A stretch of 64,000 bases of DNA, taken from assembly GCF_000496835.1 (NCBI RefSeq), contig NZ_KI543236.1, positions 1,468,773 through 1,532,772 of the forward strand, written 5' to 3'. Numbering within the stretch: the stretch's first letter is position 1; every line of letters begins with the position of its first letter. Under the pieces are notes generated by a model. That model did not search any database. It saw only the letters and a list, made by a program, of their open reading frames with translations, and was not told the DNA's origin. The position numbers were made by a program, and so were the translations under genes. Source of the DNA: Thalassobacillus devorans MSP14 (GTDB lineage: Bacteria; Bacillota; Bacilli; Bacillales; Halobacillaceae). Of this stretch, positions 1-9,125 are shown in pieces.

Positions 1-144
1 ATACGTCCACATTCTTGTCCCGCCAAGGGCTGGACCTAACGTTGTATCATGGATAGCGATGATTGCCTTTAAACCTGAAGTTTCATCCTGGCAAAATACT
101 AATTGCTCATAATCGTATTCCTTCATGTAATTGAAAATTTTCAT
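1..144 (-). CDS. bcd: leucine dehydrogenase, N-terminal part (cut by window edge)
   Basis: Only the first 48 codons lie in the window. The product is NAD-dependent leucine dehydrogenase, which oxidatively deaminates leucine, valine and isoleucine to branched 2-keto acids. The visible sequence carries the family signature [11 protein letters not shown] near residues 37-47 and the usual N-terminal segment [17 protein letters not shown]. The ATG at 142-144 is preceded by a clear AGGAGG. It follows ptb on the same strand with a 12-base gap, as in the Bacillus ptb-bcd-buk-lpdV-bkd operon, so it should be co-transcribed from the sigma-54 promoter at 1089-1105. No frame defect is visible in this part. 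Confidence 0.93.
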   Translation of the reverse strand, partial: MKIFNYMKEYDYEQLVFCQDETSGLKAIIAIHDTTLGPALGGTRMWTY

Positions 145-156
145 CCTGTATTCCTC

Positions 157-1062
157 CTATTGTTTGTCAGATGATAATAAAGCCAGAGCGAGTGAATATA
201 TTTTACTCTCGGCTGAATCAGCGCGAGAGGTGAGAACAATCGGTGCAGCAGCACCGCTGATGATACCGGCTACCTTCGCTTCTGCAAAGTACATGAATGA
301 CTTATATAATGCATTAGCTACCTCGATTGCGGGAACGACCAGTATGTCTGCTTCCCCTGCTACCGGTGAGTCGATTCCTTTTTGTTCTGCAGCGGTCTTA
401 CTGACAGCGTTATCAAAGGCAAGCGGACCATCCACCTGGCAATGCTTGAGCTGACCTCTCCTATTCATCTGTGTAAGCATCGCAGCATCCATTGTAGCGG
501 GCATCGCAGGATTGACTACTTCGACTGCAGCTAATACAGCGACTTTTGGCAGCTCTACTCCTAAACTCCTCGCCACAGAAACTGTATTCTCAATGATCTG
601 TCCTTTTTCTTCAAGGGAAGGAGCTATATTCATGGCGGCATCTGTCAAAAATATCAGCCGATCCTGATTGGGAATTTCGAAGAGAGCGGTATGGGATAAT
701 ACATTACCTGCCCGCAAACCGTATTCTTTATGGAGGACCGCCTTTAAGATTTCTTTAGTAGAAAGGTTTCCTTTCATAACTACATGAGCTTCCCCGGCTC
801 TGACAGCCCTGACAGCATGGATAGCTGCCTCATCCTTCTTTGTCGATTTTATTTCAATGGAGGGATGATGCAGATCCAAACCTGCCTCATGAGATACCCG
901 TTCAATCTCTTTTTCTTCTCCTACTAGCAAAAAACGGCAAAGATTACGTTGTATAGCGCTTTTCACAGCTTTCAACACTTCCAGATCTGCCGCTTGAGCT
1001 ACGGACACGGTCTTAAGTTCCGAGTTATCAAGTTTTTCTATCAATGTTCCTAGTGTGCGCAA
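157..1062 (-). CDS. ptb: phosphate butyryltransferase
   Basis: 301 residues, the usual length for phosphate butyryltransferase, which interconverts butyryl- or branched acyl-CoA and phosphate with acyl-phosphate and CoA. With butyrate kinase it supplies branched acyl-CoA primers for fatty acids. The phosphotransacetylase fold is recognised by its overall sequence, including a C-terminal stretch rich in ISGAAAPIV. It is the first gene behind the sigma-54 promoter at 1089-1105 and is followed directly by bcd. Branched-chain primers matter for membrane fluidity in Bacillaceae. The assignment rests on family resemblance plus operon context with bkdR and bcd. Confidence 0.93.
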   Translation of the reverse strand: MRTLGTLIEKLDNSELKTVSVAQAADLEVLKAVKSAIQRNLCRFLLVGEEKEIERVSHEAGLDLHHPSIEIKSTKKDEAAIHAVRAVRAGEAHVVMKGNLSTKEILKAVLHKEYGLRAGNVLSHTALFEIPNQDRLIFLTDAAMNIAPSLEEKGQIIENTVSVARSLGVELPKVAVLAAVEVVNPAMPATMDAAMLTQMNRRGQLKHCQVDGPLAFDNAVSKTAAEQKGIDSPVAGEADILVVPAIEVANALYKSFMYFAEAKVAGIISGAAAPIVLTSRADSAESKIYSLALALLSSDKQ

Positions 1063-1088
1063 AATCTCACCTCTTCACTATTTCTACA

Positions 1089-1105
1089 TGCAAATACCAT
1101 GCCAA
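1089..1105 (-). promoter_or_regulatory. sigma-54 (SigL) -24/-12 promoter of ptb-bcd operon
   Basis: Read on the minus strand the site is TTGGCATGGTATTTGCA. It matches the sigma-54 consensus YTGGCACGRNNNTTGCW at nearly every position, with the required GG-N10-GC spacing (GG at 1103-1102, GC at 1091-1090). It sits 27 bases upstream of the ptb ATG. A sigma-54 activator gene (bkdR) lies immediately upstream, so the regulatory logic is the known BkdR/SigL control of branched-chain amino-acid catabolism. Confidence 0.92.
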
Positions 1106-1150
1106 CTTAATTATGTCTTTGTAATCGCTTTTTAGCCAAGGTCATCACCC

Positions 1151-1182
1151 TGCAATAATTGGCATGTATGAAAATTATTGCA
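1151..1182. promoter_or_regulatory. perfect 10-bp inverted repeat, candidate BkdR upstream activator site
   Basis: TGCAATAATT at 1151-1160 and AATTATTGCA at 1173-1182 form a perfect inverted repeat with a 12-base spacer. It overlaps the bkdR stop codon and lies about 60 bases upstream of the -24 element of the ptb promoter, the normal distance for an enhancer-type activator site. No T-run follows it on either strand, so a terminator is unlikely. Binding by BkdR is inferred. Confidence 0.6.
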
Positions 1183-3244
1183 TGCTATTTTTGTCCAAAT
1201 TATATTTATCCAACTTATAATAGAGATTACGAATGGAGATGCCCAGCGCTTTTGCCGTCTGGGTTTTATTGTAATTATGCGCTTGATAAGCCTCAGCAAG
1301 CAGCTTCCGTTCATAAGCATCGACTGCAACTTGAAGCGTTTCACCAAGCCATGACTGGTCCTCTTCCCTGGTTTTATCTATTTTTGGAACTGCGTGCTTC
1401 AACGGAGGAATATGCGCAAGGCGAATTACTTCCTCAAAGTTTTCCATATAAATCATCGCTCTTCCAATGATATTTTCCAATTCCCTTACATTTCCAGGCC
1501 AATGATAACTTTTCAATTTCTCTAAAGCCCTATCTTCGACCCGCTTTACATTTCGCCCATAATTTTCATTCAATTTTTGAATCAGGTGGTCGATCAATAA
1601 AGGAATATCTTCCATCCTTTCTCTTAAAGGCGGAATATAAATAGGAAGACGGTTAAGCCGGTAATAAAGGTCTTCGCGGAAACTTTTATTCATGATTGCT
1701 TTTTCCAAATTGACATGTGTAGCAGCAATGATTCTGACGTCTACCGGCACCGGCTTCGTTCCCCCGACACGGACTATCTCTTTTTCCTGAAGTACGCGAA
1801 GCAGCTTGGCTTGCATTTGTAACGTAAGTTCTCCAATTTCATCTAAGAAGATACTGCCGTTATTCGCTTCTTCAAACAGCCCCTTTTTCCCGCCTTGTTT
1901 CGCTCCTGAAAAAGCTCCCTCTTCATACCCGAACAACTCACTCTCCAATAGGGATTCAGCAATAGCAGCACAGTTGACCCGGATGAACTTATTATGTCGT
2001 CGTCCGCTCTCATTATGGATGGCATGTGCAAAAAGTTCTTTTCCGGTGCCCGATTCCCCTCTTAATAGCACGGTTGCAGGGGTTTTTGCACCCACTTTAG
2101 CTTGTTCTAAAGCTAGTGTCATTTCTTGAGAAGTACCGATGATATCATCAAATGTGTATTTCGCCTCTAATTTTCGGATGATCTGCCTGGCCCGTTTCAA
2201 TTCACTTGTCAGCGACTTGATTTCTGTCACATCATGAAGGACACCTACACTACCCTTCAGTTTTCCATCAACAATCACAGGGGCAACATTAACGATGACA
2301 TCCTTTTTAGCAGGCCCGACTTTCATCCTGACCCCGCGCACAGGCCTTCTCGTCTTCAACACTTTCATGTGCATACTTTCGCCTTCATAAATATCTACTG
2401 TTGCGGGTTTGCCAACGATATCTTTCTCCGTCAGCCCTGTAATTCTAGTGTAGGCCGGGTTGATCATTAAACCATTCCCATTCTCATCCACCACAGTTAT
2501 CGCTTCATCAGAAGATTGGATAATCGCTTCAAGCATCGTTTTTACTTCTTTTAAATCGGTTATCTCTTCCGCTAAATTGACCACTTCGGTAATATCTTTG
2601 AAAACAGCGAACGCACCCATAACATCATTAGCCGAATTAATGATAGGGATCCGTGTGGTAATCACTTTTTTACCATTCTCCAGTATAAGCTTCTGATTAA
2701 CTTCCTTCCTGCGGGTTTTCATTATCTGTGGAAGTCTGGTTGAGGTGATAATTTGATTCACATTGCGATTTAACGCTTCTTTCTTGTCCATCCCTAAAAT
2801 TTTCGCTGCACTTCGGTTCATGAATGTAACTTTTTCCTGCTCATCAATGACAATCATTCCATCATGGATACTGTTCAGGATTAATTCCTGATTAACCGTT
2901 TGTGTTTTCAATTCATTCAATAACGTCTCTTTTTCTTCCAAAAGTTCAGAAGTGATATAAGCAACTGAACCCGGGATGACCACTGTCTTCCCTCTTCTGG
3001 CAGAGAGAATAGATTCGAAAGTTTTTTCATCTCCCGTTGCTTCAATTACAATATCGATTTGTTTATGTATCCATTCCTTCCAAGCCGAACCTGTAGCTAT
3101 TCCAAAATCAGCAGCCAGCCTTAACCCTTCCGCTTGCTGGTTAATATCTACTATGGCTACAATTTCCATTCGGTTGGTCGCATTTAATAACTTCAATAAT
3201 GCCGTACCGCCTTTGCCGGCACCTACAATTAGTACTCGTTTCAC
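1175..3244 (-). CDS. bkdR: sigma-54-dependent transcriptional activator BkdR
   Basis: Activator of the branched-chain keto-acid operon. An N-terminal Rossmann-like segment ([10 protein letters not shown]) is followed by PAS sensor domains (about residues 110-340), an AAA+ sigma-54 interaction domain with Walker A GESGTGKE, the sigma-54 contact loop in the variant form GAFSGA and Walker B FLDEIGEL, and a C-terminal Fis-type helix-turn-helix ([20 protein letters not shown]). I place the start at the GTG at 3242-3244 because AGGAAGTGG lies just upstream. This gives 689 residues, close to the length of B. subtilis BkdR. An upstream TTG at 3287-3289 in the same frame would add 15 residues but has no convincing ribosome site. 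It is divergent from yqzF and reads toward ptb. Confidence 0.92.
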   Translation of the reverse strand: MKRVLIVGAGKGGTALLKLLNATNRMEIVAIVDINQQAEGLRLAADFGIATGSAWKEWIHKQIDIVIEATGDEKTFESILSARRGKTVVIPGSVAYITSELLEEKETLLNELKTQTVNQELILNSIHDGMIVIDEQEKVTFMNRSAAKILGMDKKEALNRNVNQIITSTRLPQIMKTRRKEVNQKLILENGKKVITTRIPIINSANDVMGAFAVFKDITEVVNLAEEITDLKEVKTMLEAIIQSSDEAITVVDENGNGLMINPAYTRITGLTEKDIVGKPATVDIYEGESMHMKVLKTRRPVRGVRMKVGPAKKDVIVNVAPVIVDGKLKGSVGVLHDVTEIKSLTSELKRARQIIRKLEAKYTFDDIIGTSQEMTLALEQAKVGAKTPATVLLRGESGTGKELFAHAIHNESGRRHNKFIRVNCAAIAESLLESELFGYEEGAFSGAKQGGKKGLFEEANNGSIFLDEIGELTLQMQAKLLRVLQEKEIVRVGGTKPVPVDVRIIAATHVNLEKAIMNKSFREDLYYRLNRLPIYIPPLRERMEDIPLLIDHLIQKLNENYGRNVKRVEDRALEKLKSYHWPGNVRELENIIGRAMIYMENFEEVIRLAHIPPLKHAVPKIDKTREEDQSWLGETLQVAVDAYERKLLAEAYQAHNYNKTQTAKALGISIRNLYYKLDKYNLDKNSMQ

Positions 3245-3317
3245 TGTACCACTTCCTGCAAGTTTTTGCGTACCTTCATCATAATTCAACCTGCATATAT
3301 TAGCAAGTTTTAATAAG

Positions 3318-3346
3318 TTTTCATAAATCGGCTTGTTTGCTATACT
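3318..3346 (+). promoter_or_regulatory. candidate sigma-A promoter for yqzF (extended -10)
   Basis: TTTTCA (3318-3323) and TATACT (3341-3346) are separated by 17 bases, and a TG at 3338-3339 makes an extended -10. Transcription would start near 3353, giving an 80-base leader to yqzF. A second -35-like TTGACA lies at 3356-3361 with a poor -10. Confidence 0.55.
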
Positions 3347-3430
3347 TAATAAACATTGACAAAAATTGCGCAGCTGACTAAGTATCTTAGTTTTTTATAA
3401 ATATTTTTATATAAAGGGAGCTCGAGTGCA

Positions 3431-3655
3431 ATGCGATTGATAGCCTTACTTATCCTGGTCACCCCCGGAATCATTGCGACATTAGGAATTAAACTGATAC
3501 GTGATACGTTATTTGGAATATCACACCCAATTTTCTTTCATATTTCGATACAATTTATTGTTGGTGTCCTATTTTTATTGGGAGGAATCGCGTTTATCGG
3601 AGGGTTCATCCGCCACCGGGATAAAAAGCGAAAACAGACAAATGGAAGATTTTAA
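3431..3655 (+). CDS. yqzF: DUF2627 family small membrane protein YqzF
   Basis: 74 residues with two hydrophobic segments (about 3-22 and 38-60) and a basic tail, so a small integral membrane protein. The sequence and position next to bkdR match the DUF2627 family (YqzF) of Bacillus. In B. subtilis the gene precedes bkdR; here it lies divergent from it. AGGGAG lies about 10 bases before the ATG. A short terminator follows directly. The molecular function is not known. Confidence 0.85.
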   Translation: MRLIALLILVTPGIIATLGIKLIRDTLFGISHPIFFHISIQFIVGVLFLLGGIAFIGGFIRHRDKKRKQTNGRF

Positions 3656-3681
3656 AGAAGAGCCGTATGTGCTCTTTTTTT
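3654..3681 (+). terminator. terminator of yqzF
   Basis: AAGAGC / GCTCTT stem with a 7-base loop followed by a T-run. It begins at the yqzF stop codon. Confidence 0.75.
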
Positions 3682-3732
3682 GTGAAAAAATATTATTGTA
3701 ATGCTCCTCAGAAGCATGCCTGCGTACTGGTT

Positions 3733-3741
3733 TGCTATACT
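3733..3741 (+). promoter_or_regulatory. extended -10 element upstream of the DUF294 gene
   Basis: TGCTATACT at 3733-3741, 36 bases before the ATG at 3777, is the same extended -10 seen at yqzF. No good -35 is visible, which an extended -10 can tolerate. Confidence 0.45.
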
Positions 3742-3776
3742 AATATTACCAACATTCGTAAGTTAGGGGTTTTTTA

Positions 3777-5687
3777 ATGGAAAGTTATCAGGAGATGTTC
3801 AAAGAACAATATCCATTCAACTTATTGACATCTGAAGAGTTTAACGACATCTTCGGAAATGCCGCCGTCCATGAATATAATAAAAACGAATTCATCATCC
3901 ATGAGGATCAGCAGGAAGATTCTGTGGAAGTACAATTTCTTTTATCAGGGCTTGCTAAAAACATCATGCACCGCTCTAATGGACAGCAATTGTCCGTCAA
4001 CTTTTTCTATCCTGGCGACCTTGTGGGTGTCATGATGATGCTAACCAGCGGGGAGATGAAATTCTCTGTCCAGGCATTAGAAGCGACCAGGACCCTATGC
4101 TTTGATAAGGCTAAATTTTTTGAAGTCATGTCCAATAACACTCACTTTTCAAAGGTCGTCGTCAACGAAATTAGTAATATGATGAAGTCCCTTTATAATG
4201 AAATTAAATATAAAAGTTCCACCGCGGACGATAACGATGAAAAAGAGCTATTTAAAAAACGGGCGGATGCTTTTATGGAGCCTCCTACGTTCATTCACCC
4301 TGAAAAATCTGTAGAACAGGCGGCAAGGATAATACAAGAAGAGAAAGTTGAAGCGTTGATTGTCAGCGAAGACCGTCAAACGATGATCGGAATGCTGGGC
4401 TATTCGGAAATTTTGAAAGCCTATTTTGAAAATGGCCATAAGAAGCCTGTGAAAGATTATGCCACCGAAGAGTCTTTTGCAATTGCTTCGCAGTCATTCA
4501 TCTATGATGCCTTAAGTTATTTAAAGCACCATCCTACAGAGTTGATTCCCGTACTACATCGCGATACCATTGCAGGGGTACTTAGACAATCATCTTTCTT
4601 TACAATCCAGAACTCCGTCTACTTCGACCTTACTTATCGTATCTCTAATGCAACAAGTATAGATGAGCTGAAAAGTTTATCCCCTTCCAATAATAAACGT
4701 TTCCAGCAATTTGTCGGAAGTTTGGTCGGAGAAAATATGTACGCTTATGACATCACTGAACTAATATCCAACTATAATGAGCGGATCCATAAACAAATCA
4801 TACAAATCGCTGAAGAAGAAATGGTCGCAGAAGGCTATGGTGCACCCCCGATTAACTATTGTTTTATAGTGATGGGAAGTTTAGGAAGAAAAGAACAGGC
4901 TTTCAGTACAGATCAGGATAATGGTTTGATTCTATCTGATTACAAGCACTTGCCTGCCGCTCAAAAAATCGTTGACTATTTCAAATTGTTCGGAGAAAAA
5001 ATCAACCACATGCTGGCAGATTGTGGATTCCCGTTATGTACTGGAGGAATTATGGCAAAAGAGGAAAAGTGGCGTAAATCAAAAGAAGAATGGTATGAAA
5101 GTGTAAAAAATTGGATTGAAAAAATGGATGGAGAAGAAATAAGAGACTTTACGATTTTTGTGGACTTCCGTCCAATTTTTGGCGATTATTCACTTGCTTA
5201 TGAATTGAGAGAATTTGTTGTGGCACGTATTCGCCGTTCTTTAAACCTGCATCAATTGCTGATGAAGGATACATTGCGGTTCAGGGTACCTATACAACCG
5301 TTTGGACGGATTACTGGAGTTGGAAAAAAACGGGGCTTGAACTTAAAAAAATCTGCTATTATGCAAATAGTCAACGCTATTCGTATTTATTCGATCAAAT
5401 ACGGGATTGAAGATATCAATACCATCAAAAGACTGACAGCTCTCACAAAGCAGGAACGATTCCATCCTAGAGATGCTGAAAATGCGAAGCTGGCATTGCA
5501 TCGCTTACTCACGTTCCGGCTGCAGGAAAATTTAAGACAGCTTGACGATCATTTACCTTTATCGAATGAGTTGAATTTAGCCCATTTAAAAAAAGATGAA
5601 AAAAGAATCTTACGTGATGCATTAATCATCGCTAAACGTCTCCAGCAAGTCCTTGAATTAAGCTATAACAGGAATCGGGTGGTCTGA
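3777..5687 (+). CDS. DUF294 nucleotidyltransferase-like protein with cNMP-binding and CBS domains
   Basis: 636 residues with three recognisable parts. Residues about 20-130 form a cyclic-nucleotide-binding (CAP/effector) beta-roll, and about 160-270 a CBS-domain pair. The C-terminal half is a DUF294 nucleotidyltransferase-like region with the GlnD-type signature MGSLGRKEQ followed by DQDNGLI, and then a helical substrate-binding part. The GS and acidic residues of the nucleotidyltransferase core are present, so activity is possible, but the substrate is unknown. The CBS pair would be expected to sense adenine nucleotides and the beta-roll another small ligand (family knowledge, not shown here). 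The stop codon overlaps the ATG of the exonuclease gene by one base, implying translational coupling. AGGGG precedes the start. Confidence 0.85.
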   Translation: MESYQEMFKEQYPFNLLTSEEFNDIFGNAAVHEYNKNEFIIHEDQQEDSVEVQFLLSGLAKNIMHRSNGQQLSVNFFYPGDLVGVMMMLTSGEMKFSVQALEATRTLCFDKAKFFEVMSNNTHFSKVVVNEISNMMKSLYNEIKYKSSTADDNDEKELFKKRADAFMEPPTFIHPEKSVEQAARIIQEEKVEALIVSEDRQTMIGMLGYSEILKAYFENGHKKPVKDYATEESFAIASQSFIYDALSYLKHHPTELIPVLHRDTIAGVLRQSSFFTIQNSVYFDLTYRISNATSIDELKSLSPSNNKRFQQFVGSLVGENMYAYDITELISNYNERIHKQIIQIAEEEMVAEGYGAPPINYCFIVMGSLGRKEQAFSTDQDNGLILSDYKHLPAAQKIVDYFKLFGEKINHMLADCGFPLCTGGIMAKEEKWRKSKEEWYESVKNWIEKMDGEEIRDFTIFVDFRPIFGDYSLAYELREFVVARIRRSLNLHQLLMKDTLRFRVPIQPFGRITGVGKKRGLNLKKSAIMQIVNAIRIYSIKYGIEDINTIKRLTALTKQERFHPRDAENAKLALHRLLTFRLQENLRQLDDHLPLSNELNLAHLKKDEKRILRDALIIAKRLQQVLELSYNRNRVV

Positions 5688-6442
5688 TGCTGCCTATCGA
5701 TTTGCAAATCATCAAATATTTATTTTTCGAAAAACCGATATACGCTTATAAAATCAAGCCTTATTTAAAAATGGAGGGCTATCACCGACTTTACGAAATT
5801 CTTGAGAATTATCAATCCGCAAGAGGTCTGCTGCATCAGCCTTTGGAGGAAGCAACATACACCATATTCGATTTAGAAACAACTGGCTTCCTCCCGGAAA
5901 TCGGTCATGAAATTATCTCAATCGGAGCTATACAAATGGAAGGACTGCAAGCCTGTAACATTAAAAAATTCCACCAGATCATAAGGCCTATCCGGCCGGT
6001 GCACCGTCATACATTGGAATTGACAGGCTTGACACGATCACAATTACAAAAAGGATGTTCGTTTATTGAGGGGTTTGAAAGGTTTTTATTTTTTAGTCAG
6101 GATTCGATCCTGGTAGCTCATCCTGCTAAATTCGATATGCGATTTCTTCAGGCGATGTTGAAACGTTGGAAACTTCCACAGTACGATCCTCCGGTAATTG
6201 ATTCCCAGTTACTCGCGCAATGGCTCTTGCCTGATATCCGCCATCAGCTGGACCCTTTATTAAGGTACTTTGATATCGAACAAATGGAACGTCATCATGC
6301 CTTGAACGATGCGATTATGACAGCAGAATTATTCGAACAGTTATTAAGAGGCGCTGTCGAAACAGGTATAAGCGATTATCATTCTTTAAAAGAAAATTTA
6401 TCCAAGGTATCAAAATCCAAAAAAACTCTTCCTTATTGTTGA
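5687..6442 (+). CDS. DEDDh-type 3'-5' exonuclease (DnaQ/PolC epsilon-like)
   Basis: 251 residues. An N-terminal helical segment of about 57 residues precedes a DnaQ-like exonuclease domain. Motif I is FDLETTG (D62, E64), motif II is HPAKFDMRFL (D150), and motif III is HHALNDA (H203, D208), so all four acidic metal ligands and the catalytic histidine are present. Such enzymes remove 3'-terminal nucleotides from DNA or RNA. It is translationally coupled to the DUF294 gene (one-base overlap), a pairing I know from other bacteria, suggesting a joint role rather than replication proofreading. A bidirectional terminator follows. Confidence 0.88.
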   Translation: MLPIDLQIIKYLFFEKPIYAYKIKPYLKMEGYHRLYEILENYQSARGLLHQPLEEATYTIFDLETTGFLPEIGHEIISIGAIQMEGLQACNIKKFHQIIRPIRPVHRHTLELTGLTRSQLQKGCSFIEGFERFLFFSQDSILVAHPAKFDMRFLQAMLKRWKLPQYDPPVIDSQLLAQWLLPDIRHQLDPLLRYFDIEQMERHHALNDAIMTAELFEQLLRGAVETGISDYHSLKENLSKVSKSKKTLPYC

Positions 6443-6458
6443 GTCGTTAAAAAATAAA

Positions 6459-6503
6459 ACTGTCCCGAAAGTCATCTAAGATTTGCCGGGACAGTCTTTT
6501 TTA
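6459..6503. terminator. bidirectional terminator between exonuclease and aspartokinase genes
   Basis: ACTGTCCCG (6459-6467) pairs with CGGGACAGT (6487-6495). A T-run follows on the plus strand, and A-rich sequence before the stem gives a T-run on the minus strand, serving the two converging genes. Confidence 0.85.
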
Positions 6504-6553
6504 CCTCGATACCTCTTCACTAAAAGACCCTCGAGAAAGTATTATTTTACTTT

Positions 6554-7900
6554 TTATTCAAAAAATTCACGGTACAAACACTGTACAACCCGTTCCATAC
6601 CCTCAGCATCCACTCCAAACATCATCGAGACCTCTGAAGAACCCTGGTTGATCATTTCAATATTAACATTTGCTTCACGAAAAGCGCGGGTAGCCTGGCT
6701 GGCCAGACCGATTGTACTATTCATACCTTCCCCTACAAGCATTACCATAGCCATTTTCCGTTCAATGTACACCGTGTCCACATTCAACTCTTGCTGGATA
6801 CGAGCTAATATTCGCTCCTCTTTTCCTCCGGGCAGCTCTTCTTCCCTTAAAATCACAGACATATCGTCTATACCCGAAGGAGCATGCTCAAATGAGATGT
6901 TTTCATCTTCAAGAATTTGTAACAGTCGACGACCAAAACCGATTTCACGGTTCATCAAATACTTACTGACATAGAGCGTCAAGAAACCTTTATCACTCGC
7001 TATACCAGTCACCTTTCCAAAGCCGGCTTCATTCTCAGCGACAATCATTGTGCCTGGTGCCTGCGGATTATTGGTATTCTTAATACATACAGGTATCTTA
7101 GCTTTAAACGCCGGAATTAGGGCTTCATCATGAAAGACAGAAAATCCGGCATAGGATAGTTCACGCATTTCTTTATATGTCAAAGAGGTGATTTGTTTAG
7201 GATTAGAGACAATATTCGGATTCACACAGTATACGGAATCGACATCTGTAAAGTTTTCATACAAGTCAGCTTTTACTCCGGCTGCCACAATCGACCCTGT
7301 TATATCAGATCCGCCACGAGGAAATGTGACCAGTCTTCCTTCCTTGCTGTATCCGAAAAAGCCAGGCACAACCAGAATCCCTTCCCGTTCATGCAATTTA
7401 TACAACTGTTCCAAACTCTCATCAAGCACCTGAGCCTGTCCTGGTTCATCACTGACAATAATCCCGGCATCTTTTGGACTGACGTAGGAAGCTGTCACAT
7501 CCTTAGACTGTAAATACGCACTGAGAATCTGTGCAGAACCATCTTCTCCACAAGATTTAAGTGCGTCCAGTGTCCATTCTGCGGATTCATGAGCAGCAAT
7601 AATGTATTGAATATTCTTTTGAATCGTTTCAGTCAAATCTTCCGACAGCTCCAATTCCTGGATGATTTCACGGAAACGATCCATTACGGCTGACAAAGCT
7701 GTTTCATAATCTTCATTGTTGATCACTTTTCCTGCAAGCTCAATCAATAGATCGGTCATTTTCACATCGTCACTGAACCTTTTGCCCGGTGCTGAAACTA
7801 CGACCACTTTTCGCTGCGGATCATCCAGGACAATATCCGCCACTTTTCTTAATTGTGTTGCATTTGCAACAGAACTTCCTCCGAACTTTACTACTTTCAT
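6554..7900 (-). CDS. thrD: aspartate kinase (class III, YclM/ThrD type)
   Basis: 448 residues. It phosphorylates aspartate in the first step toward lysine, threonine, methionine and diaminopimelate. The kinase domain starts with KFGGSS at residues 4-9 and includes the SGSDITGS-like segment GGSDITGS. Two C-terminal ACT domains are expected in the last 140 residues, with the signature VNIEMINQGSSEVSMMFGV. The sequence resembles B. subtilis YclM (aspartokinase III) more than LysC or DapG, as it lacks the internal second start of LysC. I see no lysine riboswitch in its leader. It stands alone, converging on the exonuclease gene. Confidence 0.93.
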   Translation of the reverse strand: MKVVKFGGSSVANATQLRKVADIVLDDPQRKVVVVSAPGKRFSDDVKMTDLLIELAGKVINNEDYETALSAVMDRFREIIQELELSEDLTETIQKNIQYIIAAHESAEWTLDALKSCGEDGSAQILSAYLQSKDVTASYVSPKDAGIIVSDEPGQAQVLDESLEQLYKLHEREGILVVPGFFGYSKEGRLVTFPRGGSDITGSIVAAGVKADLYENFTDVDSVYCVNPNIVSNPKQITSLTYKEMRELSYAGFSVFHDEALIPAFKAKIPVCIKNTNNPQAPGTMIVAENEAGFGKVTGIASDKGFLTLYVSKYLMNREIGFGRRLLQILEDENISFEHAPSGIDDMSVILREEELPGGKEERILARIQQELNVDTVYIERKMAMVMLVGEGMNSTIGLASQATRAFREANVNIEMINQGSSEVSMMFGVDAEGMERVVQCLYREFFE

Positions 7901-8091
7901 GATTACATCTCCCTGCTAATATGTTAAAGTGTTTAATAATTTAAAATTGTAACATAGTTGTTTGCTCTTCTCCATTATTTGTAGAAATAATTCTGATTTT
8001 TCTTGTGTTATTACGATTTTTCGCAAAAATTCCCGCACACCGTTTAAATTGCCCCGCCACTTGTTTCAATATTTTCCGAAAATAGCCAAAA

Positions 8092-8141
8092 TAAAAAGCC
8101 TCTCTTTCCTTCGCACAAACAAGCGAGAGAAAAGAGAAGCT
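8092..8141 (-). terminator. terminator of spo0A
   Basis: A long imperfect stem (8097-8114 with 8123-8141) contains complementary AGCxTCTCTTT and GAAAGAGAGGCT arms and an A-run that reads as T-run on the minus strand, just past the spo0A stop. Confidence 0.8.
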
Positions 8142-8164
8142 ATTTAGATCTGTTTTTATGATAG

Positions 8165-8944
8165 TTAACTTGCTTTATGTTCCAAGCGCAGGCGGTCAGC
8201 TACCATAGCGATGAATTCGGAATTTGTCGGCTTAGCTTTTGTATTAGAAATGGTATATCCAAACAAAGAAGAAATCGATTCGACATTGCCACGGTTCCAG
8301 GCTACCTCGATCGCATGACGGATTGCCCGTTCTACACGAGATGCAGTTGTCTGATATTTTTTAGCTATATCCGGATACAACACTTTAGTAATCGATCCTA
8401 ATAATTCAATATCATTGTATACCATTGAAATTGCTTCACGCAGATACATGTATCCTTTAATATGTGCCGGCACACCAATTTCATGGATGATATGTGTGAT
8501 GCTTGTATTAAGGTCCGGTTTCTGTCCAGACTTCGCACTTGTACCAATAGCTTTGCTAATCGGATCGTTAGAACCATGAATTTGACGAATCTGGTCCGTA
8601 AGAGAGTCAAGGTCAAACGGCTTCAGCATGAAGTAAGATGCTCCTAAATCGACCGCTTTTTTCGTCACCTCTTCTTGTCCGAAAGCTGTAAGCATGATGA
8701 CGCTTGGTTTTTTCTTTAACTCCAACTGCTTCATTTGACTTAATACAGCAAGTCCATCCATATGCGGCATAATAATATCCAAAACAAGTACATCAGGAGT
8801 AGTCTCTTTTAACATTTCCAGGCATTCTTTGCCATTATAAGATGTGCCGACAACTTCTACATCCTTAATGTCCTCAAAATACTCTTCCAACAACTTAATC
8901 AATTCACGATTATCGTCAGCCAAACCAATTTTAATTTTTTCCAC
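8165..8944 (-). CDS. spo0A: sporulation transcription factor Spo0A
   Basis: Master response regulator of sporulation entry, phosphorylated by the Spo0F/Spo0B relay. It is 259 residues from the GTG at 8942-8944. The receiver domain carries the acidic pocket D10-D11 and phosphoacceptor D56 ([10 protein letters not shown]), with the switch threonine in MLTAFGQ and the lysine in LKPFD. After a short linker, the effector domain (from about residue 140) is almost invariant, with the recognition helix [17 protein letters not shown] and the tail [23 protein letters not shown] prefer the GTG because GGAGG lies upstream and it restores the family N-terminus; the frame continues upstream to 9001 without support. 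0A boxes flank the upstream region. spoIVB lies upstream across a repeat-rich gap. Confidence 0.97.
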   Translation of the reverse strand: MEKIKIGLADDNRELIKLLEEYFEDIKDVEVVGTSYNGKECLEMLKETTPDVLVLDIIMPHMDGLAVLSQMKQLELKKKPSVIMLTAFGQEEVTKKAVDLGASYFMLKPFDLDSLTDQIRQIHGSNDPISKAIGTSAKSGQKPDLNTSITHIIHEIGVPAHIKGYMYLREAISMVYNDIELLGSITKVLYPDIAKKYQTTASRVERAIRHAIEVAWNRGNVESISSLFGYTISNTKAKPTNSEFIAMVADRLRLEHKAS

Positions 8945-8993
8945 TTTATTTGATTCCTCCTTGTATTTTCCGCCTGTTCTTCCAAGTAATGTA

Positions 8994-9000
8994 TTCGACA
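8994..9000 (-). promoter_or_regulatory. 0A box (TGTCGAA) upstream of spo0A
   Basis: TGTCGAA on the minus strand matches the Spo0A box, 50 bases before the spo0A GTG. Autoregulation is known for spo0A. Confidence 0.55.
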
Positions 9001-9125
9001 ATCGTGCAGATATTCCTTTTAATTTAGTGAGAAAAATTTAATTATTTTTAAAATGCTTCTATTTACTTTGATTTTCTATGGTTTTCGATTATATTCTACA
9101 ATTAATGCAAGGCGAATTTCCTGTT

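Noticed and set aside
7901-8091. Possible lysine riboswitch upstream of the aspartokinase
   Set aside because: The leader lacks the conserved L-box elements and any terminator between promoter region and ATG.
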